Source: an uncultured Clostridia bacterium
GTDB taxonomy: Bacteria; Bacillota; Clostridia; Christensenellales; DTU072
Direction of reading: 5' to 3'
DNA: 52,866 bases
NCBI GenBank assembly: GCA_944372095.1
Contig: CALVYG010000008.1
Span: 1-52,866, forward strand
Part shown: in pieces, positions 43,449-52,791 of the stretch
How the letters are laid out: each line of letters opens with the position of its first letter
Position numbering within the stretch: position 1 is the stretch's first letter
The notes under the pieces: model-generated
Told to the model about the DNA's origin: nothing
Seen by the model: the letters and a program-made list of their open reading frames with translations, nothing else
Databases searched by the model: none
Program-made: the position numbers and the translations under genes

Positions 43449-44240
43449 ATGGAAACCGAAATGGATTTATTACGTTCAAAACACGGATTTGTATGCGATA
43501 TGGACGGAGTTATTTACCACGGGAATCAACTGTTGCCGGGCGTAAAAGAGTTCGTCGAATGGTTAAAGAAAAACGATAAGAGATTTCTTTTTCTGACAAA
43601 CGCAAGCGGAAAATCCCCGAAAGAACTGCAAAGAAAATTGCATCGGATGGGATTGGAAGTAGCGGAAGACAATTTTTATACGTCGGCGCAGGCAACGGCA
43701 AAATTTCTTTCCCGTCAGGCGCCGGGGTGCAGCGCGTACGTTATCGGAGAGCCGGGACTTTATAACGCAATTTATAATGCGGGGATAACGCTTAACGACG
43801 TTGACCCCGATTACGTAATAGTCGGAGAGACGTTCAATTACAATTTGGACTGTATGTGCAAAGCAATGAGAATGGTGGAGCACGGAGCAAGACTGATTGC
43901 GACGAACAGCGACCTTACATATCCCGACGAAGTGGGTAACGTGCCCGCGTGCAGAGCGTTGGTTGCGCCGATAGAACTTACTACCGGCAGGCAGGCTTAT
44001 TATATAGGTAAACCCAATCCGCTTATGATGAGAACCGCCCTGCATCTTCTCGACAGTCATTCGGGCGACAGCGTTATGATTGGCGACCGTATGGATACCG
44101 ATATTATTGCGGGAATCGAATCGGGTATGACTTCCGTTCTCGTTCTCAGCGGTGTTTCCACAAGAGAAAATATTAAAATTTTCCCTTACCAACCGAATTA
44201 TATCCTTGACGGAGTCGGGGATATTCCGAACAAAAAATAA
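43449..44240 (+). CDS. HAD-IIA family sugar-phosphate phosphatase (NagD/AraL-like)
   Basis: A 263-residue HAD hydrolase. Motif I is CDMDGVIYHG with the nucleophile Asp, motif II LFLTNASGKS, motif III lysine in the GKPNPLMM segment and motif IV MIGDRMDTDIIAG. The IIA cap lies between. Such enzymes dephosphorylate nucleotides or sugar phosphates; the substrate is not predictable. It begins 36 nt after the cyclophilin gene with an AAGGAG site. Confidence 0.9.
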   Translation: METEMDLLRSKHGFVCDMDGVIYHGNQLLPGVKEFVEWLKKNDKRFLFLTNASGKSPKELQRKLHRMGLEVAEDNFYTSAQATAKFLSRQAPGCSAYVIGEPGLYNAIYNAGITLNDVDPDYVIVGETFNYNLDCMCKAMRMVEHGARLIATNSDLTYPDEVGNVPACRALVAPIELTTGRQAYYIGKPNPLMMRTALHLLDSHSGDSVMIGDRMDTDIIAGIESGMTSVLVLSGVSTRENIKIFPYQPNYILDGVGDIPNKK

Positions 44241-44279
44241 CAAAAAGAACTATAAATAATTTCAAATAATGGAGGAAAA

Positions 44280-45716
44280 ATGAAACAGGGAAAAGTCGTT
44301 ATATGTAATATCATAATGGCATTGATTTCCGTCGCCGCCATAGTGACGCTGATTGTGGGGAGTTTTATGAAAATAACCGTGACTCTTAACATTGACGGAG
44401 AGAAAATGGCGGAAATTATGGATTCGCAACAAGGGTCCGGGAACGGAGAAACGCAGGGTGTAATGTCTTCCGACGGGTATTTCGGAGAAGAAGACGGGTT
44501 TATCGACGATGAAACGGGAAGTTACGACGATAACGAAACGGGAAGCGGCGGAGAATCTTCTTCGTCGGGAATGGAAGAGTTATTCAAAGATATCAATCTT
44601 TCGATTCCGATAAGTCTGGATTTTAAGAGTCTTGATTTAATCGGTTCGGTTATAGGCGACGCTTCCGAGAAAATGAACGCAATGCTGGAAAGAGAGATAG
44701 GCGGAATAGTAGACGTGCTTATGAATTCGATGGATAAAGTTTTATCGGGAGTTGTGGGAGTCGTGGTGAACCAGGTTGTGGATAAGGCCGAAGCGGAAGT
44801 AAAAAAACAGCTTGAAGAAGCGGGACAAGGCGATATATCCGAAGAAGAAATCAAACAGACTCTCGAAAGCGAATACGGAATTACCGAATCGGATATAGAA
44901 ACGCTGAAAACCGAGTTGTCCACTGCCGTGAGCGCGGTGCTTAACGGGGAAACGGACGATTCGGGGAAATTCCTCAGAGAGTCGGAAACGCTCGATAAGC
45001 TCGTTCACATTTACGCGGAAGAGGAATTAAAACAGGAAACGGGCAGAACGGAGTTTACACAGGCGGAAATAGAAGCGAAAGCCGCGGAGCTTAAAAACAG
45101 CGTTGCGGAAGAATACGACAGCGCGCTCGAATCAATGGAAATCGACGGCGAACTCAATAAAGAAACGGTGATAATCAATTTACTTAACAACGCCGGAATG
45201 GAAGACGAAACAGGAAACGTGATTGTTTTTGAAAATATGGACCAGGTTAAATCGTATCTTGCGTCGAAAGCGCAATCGCTTTTAGGCGAAGAAGTCGGCG
45301 ATTATATGGGGCTTGCTATGAAAATAATGGGTATATTCACGCTTGTGGTGATTGCCGCGTGGGCCTATTTCCTGATAAAAATCATTGTAAAAACACTGTT
45401 TTCAAGGACGAACAAAACAGTCGGAATGTTCTTTCCGAGATTTTTCGGATGGATGCCGCACGTGTTCTTTGTCGGACTTCCGATGGCTGTTTTCAACAAT
45501 CTCGACAAAATTGCTCAACTTGCGGAACAGCAGGAAATGTTTGCGGGAGTTGCGGATATGCTGACGCAATATTCTTCTCTTGCTACGATAAACATAACTT
45601 CGCTCACATGGGTAAGCGCGCTCGGTTCAGTATTGCTTTTAATAATTCTTATACCTTACTATCAATGGCGCAGAAAGCTTAAACGCGAAGCGAAATTAAA
45701 CAAAAGGAGAGGTTAA
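44280..45716 (+). CDS. Membrane protein of unknown function with an acidic extracytoplasmic domain
   Basis: A 478-residue protein. One N-terminal membrane helix (about 6-30) is followed by a strongly acidic, Gly/Ser-rich stretch (about 45-95), then a long helical region (about 100-330) rich in Glu and Lys. Two or three C-terminal membrane helices follow (about 345-365, 385-410, 440-460), ending in a basic cytoplasmic tail (RRKLKREAKLNKRRG). I recognise no family. GGAGG precedes the ATG. A terminator follows, so with the preceding HAD gene it may form a short operon. Confidence 0.7.
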   Translation: MKQGKVVICNIIMALISVAAIVTLIVGSFMKITVTLNIDGEKMAEIMDSQQGSGNGETQGVMSSDGYFGEEDGFIDDETGSYDDNETGSGGESSSSGMEELFKDINLSIPISLDFKSLDLIGSVIGDASEKMNAMLEREIGGIVDVLMNSMDKVLSGVVGVVVNQVVDKAEAEVKKQLEEAGQGDISEEEIKQTLESEYGITESDIETLKTELSTAVSAVLNGETDDSGKFLRESETLDKLVHIYAEEELKQETGRTEFTQAEIEAKAAELKNSVAEEYDSALESMEIDGELNKETVIINLLNNAGMEDETGNVIVFENMDQVKSYLASKAQSLLGEEVGDYMGLAMKIMGIFTLVVIAAWAYFLIKIIVKTLFSRTNKTVGMFFPRFFGWMPHVFFVGLPMAVFNNLDKIAQLAEQQEMFAGVADMLTQYSSLATINITSLTWVSALGSVLLLIILIPYYQWRRKLKREAKLNKRRG

Positions 45717-45760
45717 GGTATTCTTTATTTACAGAAAAGTATCCTAAAATACGGATTTAG

Positions 45761-45806
45761 ATTCAAAACCCTTTTCGGATAACGGAAAGGGTTTTGAATT
45801 TGTTTA
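45761..45806 (+). terminator. Intrinsic terminator after the membrane-protein gene
   Basis: ATTCAAAACCCTTT and AAAGGGTTTTGAAT (45761-45774, 45786-45799) form a perfect 14-bp stem followed by a short T-rich stretch. Confidence 0.8.
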
Positions 45807-45915
45807 CCGCCGTAACCGTCGGGAGATTTCGTCTTAAAACGCCGGATAATGCGGCGGAATCTGGCATATAAATTGCGGAAAGAATATAAACGTAGCTTAA
45901 ACGTGCGCGCGGGTG

Positions 45916-45944
45916 TTGACACGTTAAAAAAAAGTATATATAAT
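45916..45944 (+). promoter_or_regulatory. Consensus promoter of the DUF6273 lipoprotein gene
   Basis: TTGACA (45916-45921), 17 bp, TATAAT (45939-45944), with the ATG at 45973 and a GGAGG between. Confidence 0.85.
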
Positions 45945-45972
45945 AATAACGGAAAAAATCCTCGGAGGAAGT

Positions 45973-47061
45973 ATGAAGAAAACAGCTTTAATCCTTATAT
46001 GCTGCATAGCCGCGATGTTTTGTTTTAACGCGTGTTCCGGAATAAGCGGAAACGAAAGCGGAAAAACCGACGGTATCAGGCAGGAAGGGAATTCCAACGG
46101 AACTTTTTTACCCGGAGAAACGGCTGTTCCCGGCGGAGGAACCTTACCTGGACAGGATAACGACTCAGCGCAGAATGCCGACGATATCCCCGGAATAATT
46201 TTCGAGGATTTCGGTTATATCGAGTTCGGATATTATCCTCAGACGCTTGCGGAAAAAGACGCCGTCGAACAAATGAGTCAGACTACCGACAAGACAGGGT
46301 ACTATGTAAGCTCTTACGATAACGAACATTATGCGAGAATAGCGGTTGCCGACGTTTACTCTCTTTACGAAGACGAATACGAGTTTTCCGACGAAAGTAT
46401 AATCAAAGACAGGGAAACTTATTATTTCAAAGTCGAGCCCATAAAATGGCGTGTTTTTGCTCAGCTGGACCTCACGGGGGATTTCAAAACGATTTACCTC
46501 GTAAGCGAAGTTATTCTTGACAGTACCGCGTTTTTGGGAGAAACGGAATATCTCGAAGACCCGACCGACGGTAACTTTTATAACGTCGAAAACGGCGTGC
46601 TTGCGAATAACTGGGCATACAGCGCGCTCAGAGAATGGATGAACGGCGAATTTTACGATAAAGCGTTTGCGGAATTGACGGACGAACAGGAAGCTATGAT
46701 AATAGAGCGCGACGTAAGCGAAGTCTGCGACGTTTACGACGAAAACAATTCAAAAGAAAAAGTATTTGCGCTCAGTTATGAGCAGGCGGAAAAACTGGTA
46801 ATGCTCAACGCAATCGTATCCGACTATGCAAGATGCCGCGGAACGTGGATGAGCGTGTATCCCGAATTTTACGGTAACGGCAGATGGTGGCTGTCTACGC
46901 CGGGAGATAAGTCTTACCGCGCGTGTTACGTTTCCGACCATACGTCGGTAAGCGCGTCGGGTGAAAGTCTCGGCTCGACGTTTATGGGCGTCCGTCCCGC
47001 AATAATGATGACGGTTGACGACGCTTTTGAAATTCTGCAAGACGAGGAAGAAGAGGAATAA
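45973..47061 (+). CDS. DUF6273 domain lipoprotein
   Basis: A 362-residue lipoprotein (FNAC lipobox, Cys21). After a Gly/Pro/Thr-rich linker (about 24-75) comes a DUF6273 domain: FGYIEFGYYPQT, PIKWRVF, WAYSALREWMNGEFYDKAF, WWLSTPGD and YRACYVSDH, ending FMGVRPAIMM. Such domains are frequent on surface proteins of gut Clostridia; the function is not known. The phosphoglycerate mutase gene starts 1 nt after its stop codon. Confidence 0.82.
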   Translation: MKKTALILICCIAAMFCFNACSGISGNESGKTDGIRQEGNSNGTFLPGETAVPGGGTLPGQDNDSAQNADDIPGIIFEDFGYIEFGYYPQTLAEKDAVEQMSQTTDKTGYYVSSYDNEHYARIAVADVYSLYEDEYEFSDESIIKDRETYYFKVEPIKWRVFAQLDLTGDFKTIYLVSEVILDSTAFLGETEYLEDPTDGNFYNVENGVLANNWAYSALREWMNGEFYDKAFAELTDEQEAMIIERDVSEVCDVYDENNSKEKVFALSYEQAEKLVMLNAIVSDYARCRGTWMSVYPEFYGNGRWWLSTPGDKSYRACYVSDHTSVSASGESLGSTFMGVRPAIMMTVDDAFEILQDEEEEE

Positions 47062-47062
47062 A

Positions 47063-48265
47063 GTGAAATACATAGTAATACTTGGCGACGGAATGGCGGA
47101 TTTGCACAAGGGACCGCTTGGCAATGCCACTCCGCTCGAACTTGCTAAAAAGCCTAATATGGACGAACTTGCTTCAAAAGGTGAGGTCGGACTTATTTCC
47201 ACCGTGGACGAAGGGTTCAAACCCGGAAGCGATATTGCTAATCTCAGCGTAATGGGATACGACCCGAGAACCTGTTATACGGGAAGGTCGCCGTTGGAAG
47301 CGTTGAGTATCGGCGTTAAAGTAGGTGATAACGACGCGTGTTTAAGAACCAATCTCGTTACGCTAAGCGATGCGGACGAGTTCGAAGACAAAATTATGAT
47401 TGATTATTCCGCGGGAGAAATTTCCACGGAGGAAGCCGCGGAAATAATCAAAACGATTAACGAAAAAACGAATAACGGAATAATAGAATTTTACAGCGGA
47501 GTGAGTTACCGTCACTGCGCGCTGTTGCACGGAAACAAGGATTTGGCGGTTGAATTTACGCCGCCGCACGATATAAGCGGAAAAAAAATAGGCGAGTATC
47601 TGCCAAAGGGAGAAGGAAGTTACGTGTTTACGGATTTGATAAGAAAATCCGTCGAAATACTTAAAGACCATCCCGTTAACGTACGCAGAGCGGAGGAAGG
47701 GAAAAATCCCGCGAACGCAATATGGTTCTGGGGAAAAGGCACGAAACCGAATCTTGAAAATTTTGAAAAAAAATACGGGCTGAAAGGCGCGATGATAAGC
47801 GCAACGGACCTTTTAAGAGGAATAGCGGTGGGCGCGGGAATGGACGTTATTAACGTTGAGGGAGCGACGGGAACGCTGAACACGAATTTTATCGGGAAAG
47901 CGGAAGCGTGTGTGGACGCGCTGTCGGACCACGATTACGTTTACGTACATTTCGAAGCTCCCGACGAATGCGGTCATCAGGGCGACGCGAAAGGTAAAAT
48001 TCTGTCAATCGAAAAAATCGACGAAGCCGTGGGATATATCCGTAAACGCCTGGACGAAAACGGAGAAGAATATTGTATGGCAATACTGCCCGACCATTTC
48101 ACTCCGCTTGCAACGCGCACTCATCTCGGGCAACCCGTGCCGTTTATAGTCTATAATTCGCTCAGACCGGCAGGTTGCGGATTAAAATATACGGAAAGAG
48201 AAGCCGAAAAGGGACTGTATTTGAGTAACGGCAGAGCTTTGCTTCAATATATGACAAAGAGTTAA
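47063..48265 (+). CDS. apgM: Cofactor-independent phosphoglycerate mutase (ApgM type)
   Basis: A 400-residue alkaline-phosphatase-fold enzyme that interconverts 3- and 2-phosphoglycerate in glycolysis. It begins YIVILGDGMAD, and GSDIANLSVMGYDP carries the serine nucleophile region; later motifs are HFEAPDECGHQGD and LPDHFTPL. I start it at GTG 47063, just after the previous stop, because the upstream extension (TTLLKFCKTRKKRNK) is not part of the fold. Homologues have been annotated as homoserine kinase-like. Confidence 0.88.
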   Translation: MKYIVILGDGMADLHKGPLGNATPLELAKKPNMDELASKGEVGLISTVDEGFKPGSDIANLSVMGYDPRTCYTGRSPLEALSIGVKVGDNDACLRTNLVTLSDADEFEDKIMIDYSAGEISTEEAAEIIKTINEKTNNGIIEFYSGVSYRHCALLHGNKDLAVEFTPPHDISGKKIGEYLPKGEGSYVFTDLIRKSVEILKDHPVNVRRAEEGKNPANAIWFWGKGTKPNLENFEKKYGLKGAMISATDLLRGIAVGAGMDVINVEGATGTLNTNFIGKAEACVDALSDHDYVYVHFEAPDECGHQGDAKGKILSIEKIDEAVGYIRKRLDENGEEYCMAILPDHFTPLATRTHLGQPVPFIVYNSLRPAGCGLKYTEREAEKGLYLSNGRALLQYMTKS

Positions 48266-48306
48266 AATTTCACGAAAGATAAGTTTTAGGAGAGAAAAGG
48301 AATAAA

Positions 48307-50100
48307 ATGAAAGAATTAACCACACAACAGCTGAGAAAAGAATATCTCGGATTTTTCAAAGAAAAAGGGCATACGGTGATAAGAAGCGCGTCACTTATTC
48401 CCGACAACGACCCTACGGTATTGTTTACGACGGCGGGAATGCATCCGCTCGTTCCGTATCTTCTGGGCGCAAAACATCCGGGAGGAACCCGTCTTACCGA
48501 CGTTCAGAAATGCGTAAGAACGGGCGATATAGACCAAGTAGGAGACGCAACGCACTGTACCTTTTTCGAAATGCTCGGAAACTGGTCGCTGGGGGATTAC
48601 TTCAAGGAAGAGAGTATTTCGTACAGTTACGAATTTCTTACGGAAGTATTGAAAATTCCTTCCGACAGGTTGGCGGTGACCGTGTTCGAGGGGGATTCCG
48701 ATTGCGGAGCGGATACGGTGAGCGCGTCGGTATGGGAGAAAAAGGGAATTAAGAAAGAAAACATATTTTATTTGCCGAAAAAGAATAACTGGTGGGGACC
48801 TGCCGGAATTACCGGACCGTGCGGACCGGATACCGAAATATTCTTTATTACGGACAAGGAAAAATGCGGAGAGAACTGTTCTCCCGCCTGCGACTGCGGA
48901 AGATACGTCGAAATCTGGAACAACGTGTTTATGGAGTTTTTCAAGAATTCCGACGGAACTTTTTCGCCGCTGTCTCAGAAAAACGTCGATACGGGAATGG
49001 GGCTTGAAAGAACGGTTGCAATGCTGAACGGGTATGAATCCGTTTACGAAATAGACGTTTTCAGACCTGTAATAGCGTTTATAGACGAACATTCGGGGAA
49101 AAAAGACGTGCGCGGAGCGAGGATAATAGCCGACCATATCAGAACTGCGACGTTTATGCTCGGCGACGAAAAAGGCGTTACGCCGAGTAACGTTGACCAA
49201 GGGTACATTTTACGCAGGCTGATAAGGCGTGCGGTGAGATTTGCAAGAAGCCTCGATTTCGACGCGACTTTGCTTGCGGATATAAGCAGAATGTATATCG
49301 ACGAATATGAGCCTTATTACGAAGAGCTTAAAATCAATTCGGAAAAGATAATTTCCGAACTCAACCTTGAAATAGAGCGTTTCGGAAAGACCGTAGCGCA
49401 GGGAATGAAGGAATTCGAGAAATTACTCGGATATATTCAAAACAACAGAATGAGCGGAAAAGCGGCGTTCAGGCTGTACGATACGTTCGGATTTCCGATA
49501 GAAATGACCGTTGAGCTTGCCAAAGACAACGGGATAACGGTAGACGTGGAGGGATTTGAAAAAGCATTCAGAGAACATCAGGAAAAATCCCACGCGGGAG
49601 CAGAGCAGAAGTTCAAAGGCGGACTGGCGGACAACAGTGAGGCTACAAGCAGACTGCATACGGCAACGCACTTGTTGAACGCTTGTCTTAAAAAAGTGCT
49701 GAACGACGATAATATTCAGCAGAAAGGCAGTAATATTACCGCAGAAAGACTGAGGTTCGATTTCAACTTTCCTAGACCGTTGACGCAGGAAGAATTGAAA
49801 AACGTGGAAGACGCCGTCAATGCGATAATTAAGGAAAACGTACCGGTGGTATGTAAGGAAATGCCGGTAGAAGAAGCGAGAAAACTCGGTGCGGTCGGCG
49901 TGTTCTCGTCTAAATACGGCGAAATAGTCAAGACGTATACAATGGGAAAATATTCGATGGAAATATGCGGCGGACCGCATGCCGCCAATACCGGAGAACT
50001 CGGGCATTTCACGATAGTGAAAGAACAGTCTTCTTCCAGCGGCGTAAGAAGAATCAAAGCCGTAATAAGCGGAGCGGAGAGTGAATCGAAACCCGAATAA
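48307..50100 (+). CDS. alaS: Alanyl-tRNA synthetase, short form lacking the C-Ala domain
   Basis: A 597-residue AlaS; most bacterial forms are about 870-880 residues. The catalytic class II domain is complete (FFKEKGHTVIRSASLIPDND, TFFEMLGNWSLGDYF, DTGMGLERTVAML). Next are the tRNA-recognition region and the editing domain with HTATH (His451, His455) and CGGPH (Cys554, His558), the zinc ligands used to hydrolyse Ser- or Gly-tRNA. It ends soon after GVRRIKAV, so the DHHA1/C-Ala part is absent. No frameshift is seen before the next gene. A full-length second copy may exist elsewhere. Confidence 0.9.
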   Translation: MKELTTQQLRKEYLGFFKEKGHTVIRSASLIPDNDPTVLFTTAGMHPLVPYLLGAKHPGGTRLTDVQKCVRTGDIDQVGDATHCTFFEMLGNWSLGDYFKEESISYSYEFLTEVLKIPSDRLAVTVFEGDSDCGADTVSASVWEKKGIKKENIFYLPKKNNWWGPAGITGPCGPDTEIFFITDKEKCGENCSPACDCGRYVEIWNNVFMEFFKNSDGTFSPLSQKNVDTGMGLERTVAMLNGYESVYEIDVFRPVIAFIDEHSGKKDVRGARIIADHIRTATFMLGDEKGVTPSNVDQGYILRRLIRRAVRFARSLDFDATLLADISRMYIDEYEPYYEELKINSEKIISELNLEIERFGKTVAQGMKEFEKLLGYIQNNRMSGKAAFRLYDTFGFPIEMTVELAKDNGITVDVEGFEKAFREHQEKSHAGAEQKFKGGLADNSEATSRLHTATHLLNACLKKVLNDDNIQQKGSNITAERLRFDFNFPRPLTQEELKNVEDAVNAIIKENVPVVCKEMPVEEARKLGAVGVFSSKYGEIVKTYTMGKYSMEICGGPHAANTGELGHFTIVKEQSSSSGVRRIKAVISGAESESKPE

Positions 50101-50141
50101 AAACTGAAATTTTTAAGGGCGGAAAAGAGAGAGGAAAGATT

Positions 50142-51677
50142 ATGAAAAAATTTATTTCGGTTTTGTTGATAACGGCAATTACGTGCATATTGGGATGTAC
50201 GCTTATTGCTTGCGACCTTTTGGGAGATGACGGAGGAAACGCAAACTCAAACAACAACGGGTCCGGGATTAAGACCGAACCGAAAATTTCTTTTACCGAG
50301 GCGGAAAAGAATTATTTGTCGGCAGGAGATAAAAAAGCCGTATCGACGACAAATCTGGAATTCGGACTTTATCTTAAAAACATGAGTTCTTCCGCAAGTC
50401 AGGCGAAGGCTGAGAAGCATACGGTTTCGCTTACCGCCGAAACCGAAAGAATAATAACCGACGAAGCGTCATATGCGGAAATAGAGATTGCGCCCGGAAA
50501 CAACATAAGCGACAGCATAGTGGGACTTCTCGAAGCGGTAAAGAAAGCGTTCAGCGAAGATAATTCGTCCGATATAATTTTAGGAGGAATGATTGGAGAA
50601 GAAACGATGAGCGCATTGAGAGAAGCTGCTCGGTATATAGGATATTTGCAGGCGTTTTTACAGAATAGAATTACATTATCCGCACATGTGGGTAAAGGTG
50701 ACGGAGTAACAAATATAAAAGCGGAATATGTTTACAAAAAAACGTCTACGGATATCGAGCAGGGCGAAGGATGGTATTCGGTGACGGATGAATTTATACG
50801 TAAATTACTCGGACTTAACGTAGGAAGCAGCGAATTTATCGGAGGAATGTACCCCGCGGCGTTTTTCGATACGGATAAAGGAGTGGACGTGGCTTCGGGA
50901 AGAGTGGACAAAAACGGGATTGCTCAATACGATATACAGTTTGAAGCCCAAGGCGTAAAAAATTATATAAACCGTGCCTGCGAAGCGATAGCTGAAGAGA
51001 TTTGCGGTGATAACGATGATAAAAAGGCCGCGCTTACAACGGTTGCAAACGAAATCGCAAGCTGGCTCAGCGTAGAAAAATCAGGTACCAGATTTTATGC
51101 TACGGTAGGAAATAATAAATTACCTTCGAGCACGGGGGCTGAAAGCGTTCTCGTTTTCAATATCGATATAAGCGGAATGAGGGATATGCTTAATAAACTT
51201 CAAAGATGCGGATTGATGAGAGAGTCGGTCACGGACGTTCTCAATACTGCGTTTTTTCTCTTATCATCGTATGCTTGCGGAACTGACGGAGAATCCGGTA
51301 AACTCGGATTCGAAGTTTCGTTTTCGGCATACGAAACTTATTCTTATTCCGATAAGGACTGTTCCGTCGAAGATAAAGACGACGATTTGTTTATTTCGGG
51401 AGAAGAAGACCCTGACGGAAGAGTGGAAATCGAAGATTATTTCCAAATTTTAACCGAAACCGAGATGGAATCTTATTGTAAAAACGTTCTTTCCGTATTA
51501 GGCGATAAAGCCGATGAAATTTATGACCTCGTTGAAATTAAACTTAACGGGGAAGAGGAAATAACCGTTTTTACGCTCAAAAACATAATCAAAGAAGTTT
51601 TGGACAACTACCTAACCGACGACGCCGAACTTGCGGCGCTGATTGAAAAGATTAAACAGGAATTGTTCTCTGATTAA
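50142..51677 (+). CDS. Lipoprotein of unknown function
   Basis: A 511-residue lipoprotein (LIAC lipobox, Cys24) with a GGAGG-like site. After a Gly/Asn linker (about 30-45) the chain is mostly mixed alpha/beta with no domain I recognise. It ends in an acidic segment (about 400-440, SDKDCSVEDKDDDLF followed by ISGEEDPDG) and a helical C-terminus. It is followed after 1 nt by the RACo-like gene, so the two may be co-transcribed, although they show no obvious functional link. Confidence 0.7.
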   Translation: MKKFISVLLITAITCILGCTLIACDLLGDDGGNANSNNNGSGIKTEPKISFTEAEKNYLSAGDKKAVSTTNLEFGLYLKNMSSSASQAKAEKHTVSLTAETERIITDEASYAEIEIAPGNNISDSIVGLLEAVKKAFSEDNSSDIILGGMIGEETMSALREAARYIGYLQAFLQNRITLSAHVGKGDGVTNIKAEYVYKKTSTDIEQGEGWYSVTDEFIRKLLGLNVGSSEFIGGMYPAAFFDTDKGVDVASGRVDKNGIAQYDIQFEAQGVKNYINRACEAIAEEICGDNDDKKAALTTVANEIASWLSVEKSGTRFYATVGNNKLPSSTGAESVLVFNIDISGMRDMLNKLQRCGLMRESVTDVLNTAFFLLSSYACGTDGESGKLGFEVSFSAYETYSYSDKDCSVEDKDDDLFISGEEDPDGRVEIEDYFQILTETEMESYCKNVLSVLGDKADEIYDLVEIKLNGEEEITVFTLKNIIKEVLDNYLTDDAELAALIEKIKQELFSD

Positions 51678-51678
51678 A

Positions 51679-52758
51679 ATGAAAAAGGTTATTATAAACG
51701 GAAAAGAGTATAAAGCCGAAGAGGGAACGCCGCTTAAAGATATATTGATTGAACTCGGAATGGAATTCCCCTGCGGAGGAACGGGAAGATGCGGCAAATG
51801 CAGAATAAAAGCGAAAGACGTTCAGCCTACGGAAAAAGACAGGAAATTTTTAAGCGACAGCGCGATTGAAGAAGGATGGAGAATAGCCTGCGACAAGATT
51901 GCGGACGACTATGAGCTGGAATGTAAATTGACCGACGCGGTAAAACGGAGGGAACTCGGCGCGTGTAATATTATCGTTTCGATAGGCGTGAAAGAAATAA
52001 AAATAGGTATTGCCGATGACGAAATAGCCGAAGAGGTTACCGTAGTAAATCCGTTATACGACGGGAACGGGATTTCGGGAATATGTGAAAATTACGATAA
52101 AAACGGAAAGGCGCAAACTAAACTTTTACGCGCGGTTTTAGCAAAAGAAAGCATAGAGTTGTTTGAAAAATACGGTAAAGCGAAATCCGAAACGTTTGCG
52201 GTTGCGGCAAACGGAATTTTTTTGAAAATACTCACGGGAATAAAACTTGACGAAAAAGATATTGATTTCAATGCAATAAGCGACGGGCACAATTTCGATT
52301 TACCGACGGAAGAAGTATATTTTCTTCCGTGTGTAGGCGATTATATCGGCGGCGATATTCTCGGAGAAACGGTAAATTGCGGCGACAACACGATTATAAT
52401 CGATTGCGAAGAACTGTTTGTCGCAGTGAGTATAGGAAAAGACAATAACGAAGCGGTGGCGATGTGGGATATGTCTTACGACGAAGTCGGACTCAAAGCC
52501 GTCAGAGCGGTGGTAAAACTGTTGAGAAAAGAAGGTTTTACGCCGTTTGTCCGTTTGTACGGCGAATATGCGGAAAAGGTTGAAAAGATTATTGCCGGAG
52601 AAGGGCTGGAATATTCGTTTTACGAGAAGAAACTTTCTAATCCCGCAAAAGTTCTGGGCGGATTGCGGTACAGGGCGAAACTCAATAAAGAAAAATCGGT
52701 TACGAGCGAAATAAACGTTCTTAACAGCGAAGAATTTCATAAATATTTTGCCGAATAA
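51679..52758 (+). CDS. RACo-like ferredoxin/ASKHA protein, shortened and degenerate
   Basis: A 359-residue protein. The N-terminus is a 2Fe-2S ferredoxin domain with Cys32, Cys38, Cys41 (PCGGTGRCGKC) and Cys71. The rest resembles the ASKHA ATPase part of corrinoid-activating proteins (RACo/RamA, DUF4445), with IIVSIGVKEIKIGIADD, VNPLYDGNGISG, FLPCVGDYIGGDILG and IIIDCEELFVAVSIG in the family positions. The glycine-rich phosphate loops (normally DIGTTT and DIGTNGE) are lost and the protein is far shorter than the usual 600 residues. ATP-driven reduction is therefore doubtful; it may be an electron carrier or regulator. Confidence 0.75.
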   Translation: MKKVIINGKEYKAEEGTPLKDILIELGMEFPCGGTGRCGKCRIKAKDVQPTEKDRKFLSDSAIEEGWRIACDKIADDYELECKLTDAVKRRELGACNIIVSIGVKEIKIGIADDEIAEEVTVVNPLYDGNGISGICENYDKNGKAQTKLLRAVLAKESIELFEKYGKAKSETFAVAANGIFLKILTGIKLDEKDIDFNAISDGHNFDLPTEEVYFLPCVGDYIGGDILGETVNCGDNTIIIDCEELFVAVSIGKDNNEAVAMWDMSYDEVGLKAVRAVVKLLRKEGFTPFVRLYGEYAEKVEKIIAGEGLEYSFYEKKLSNPAKVLGGLRYRAKLNKEKSVTSEINVLNSEEFHKYFAE

Positions 52759-52791
52759 CGGAATAACTCCCGTTTGTAAAAAACGCGATGA

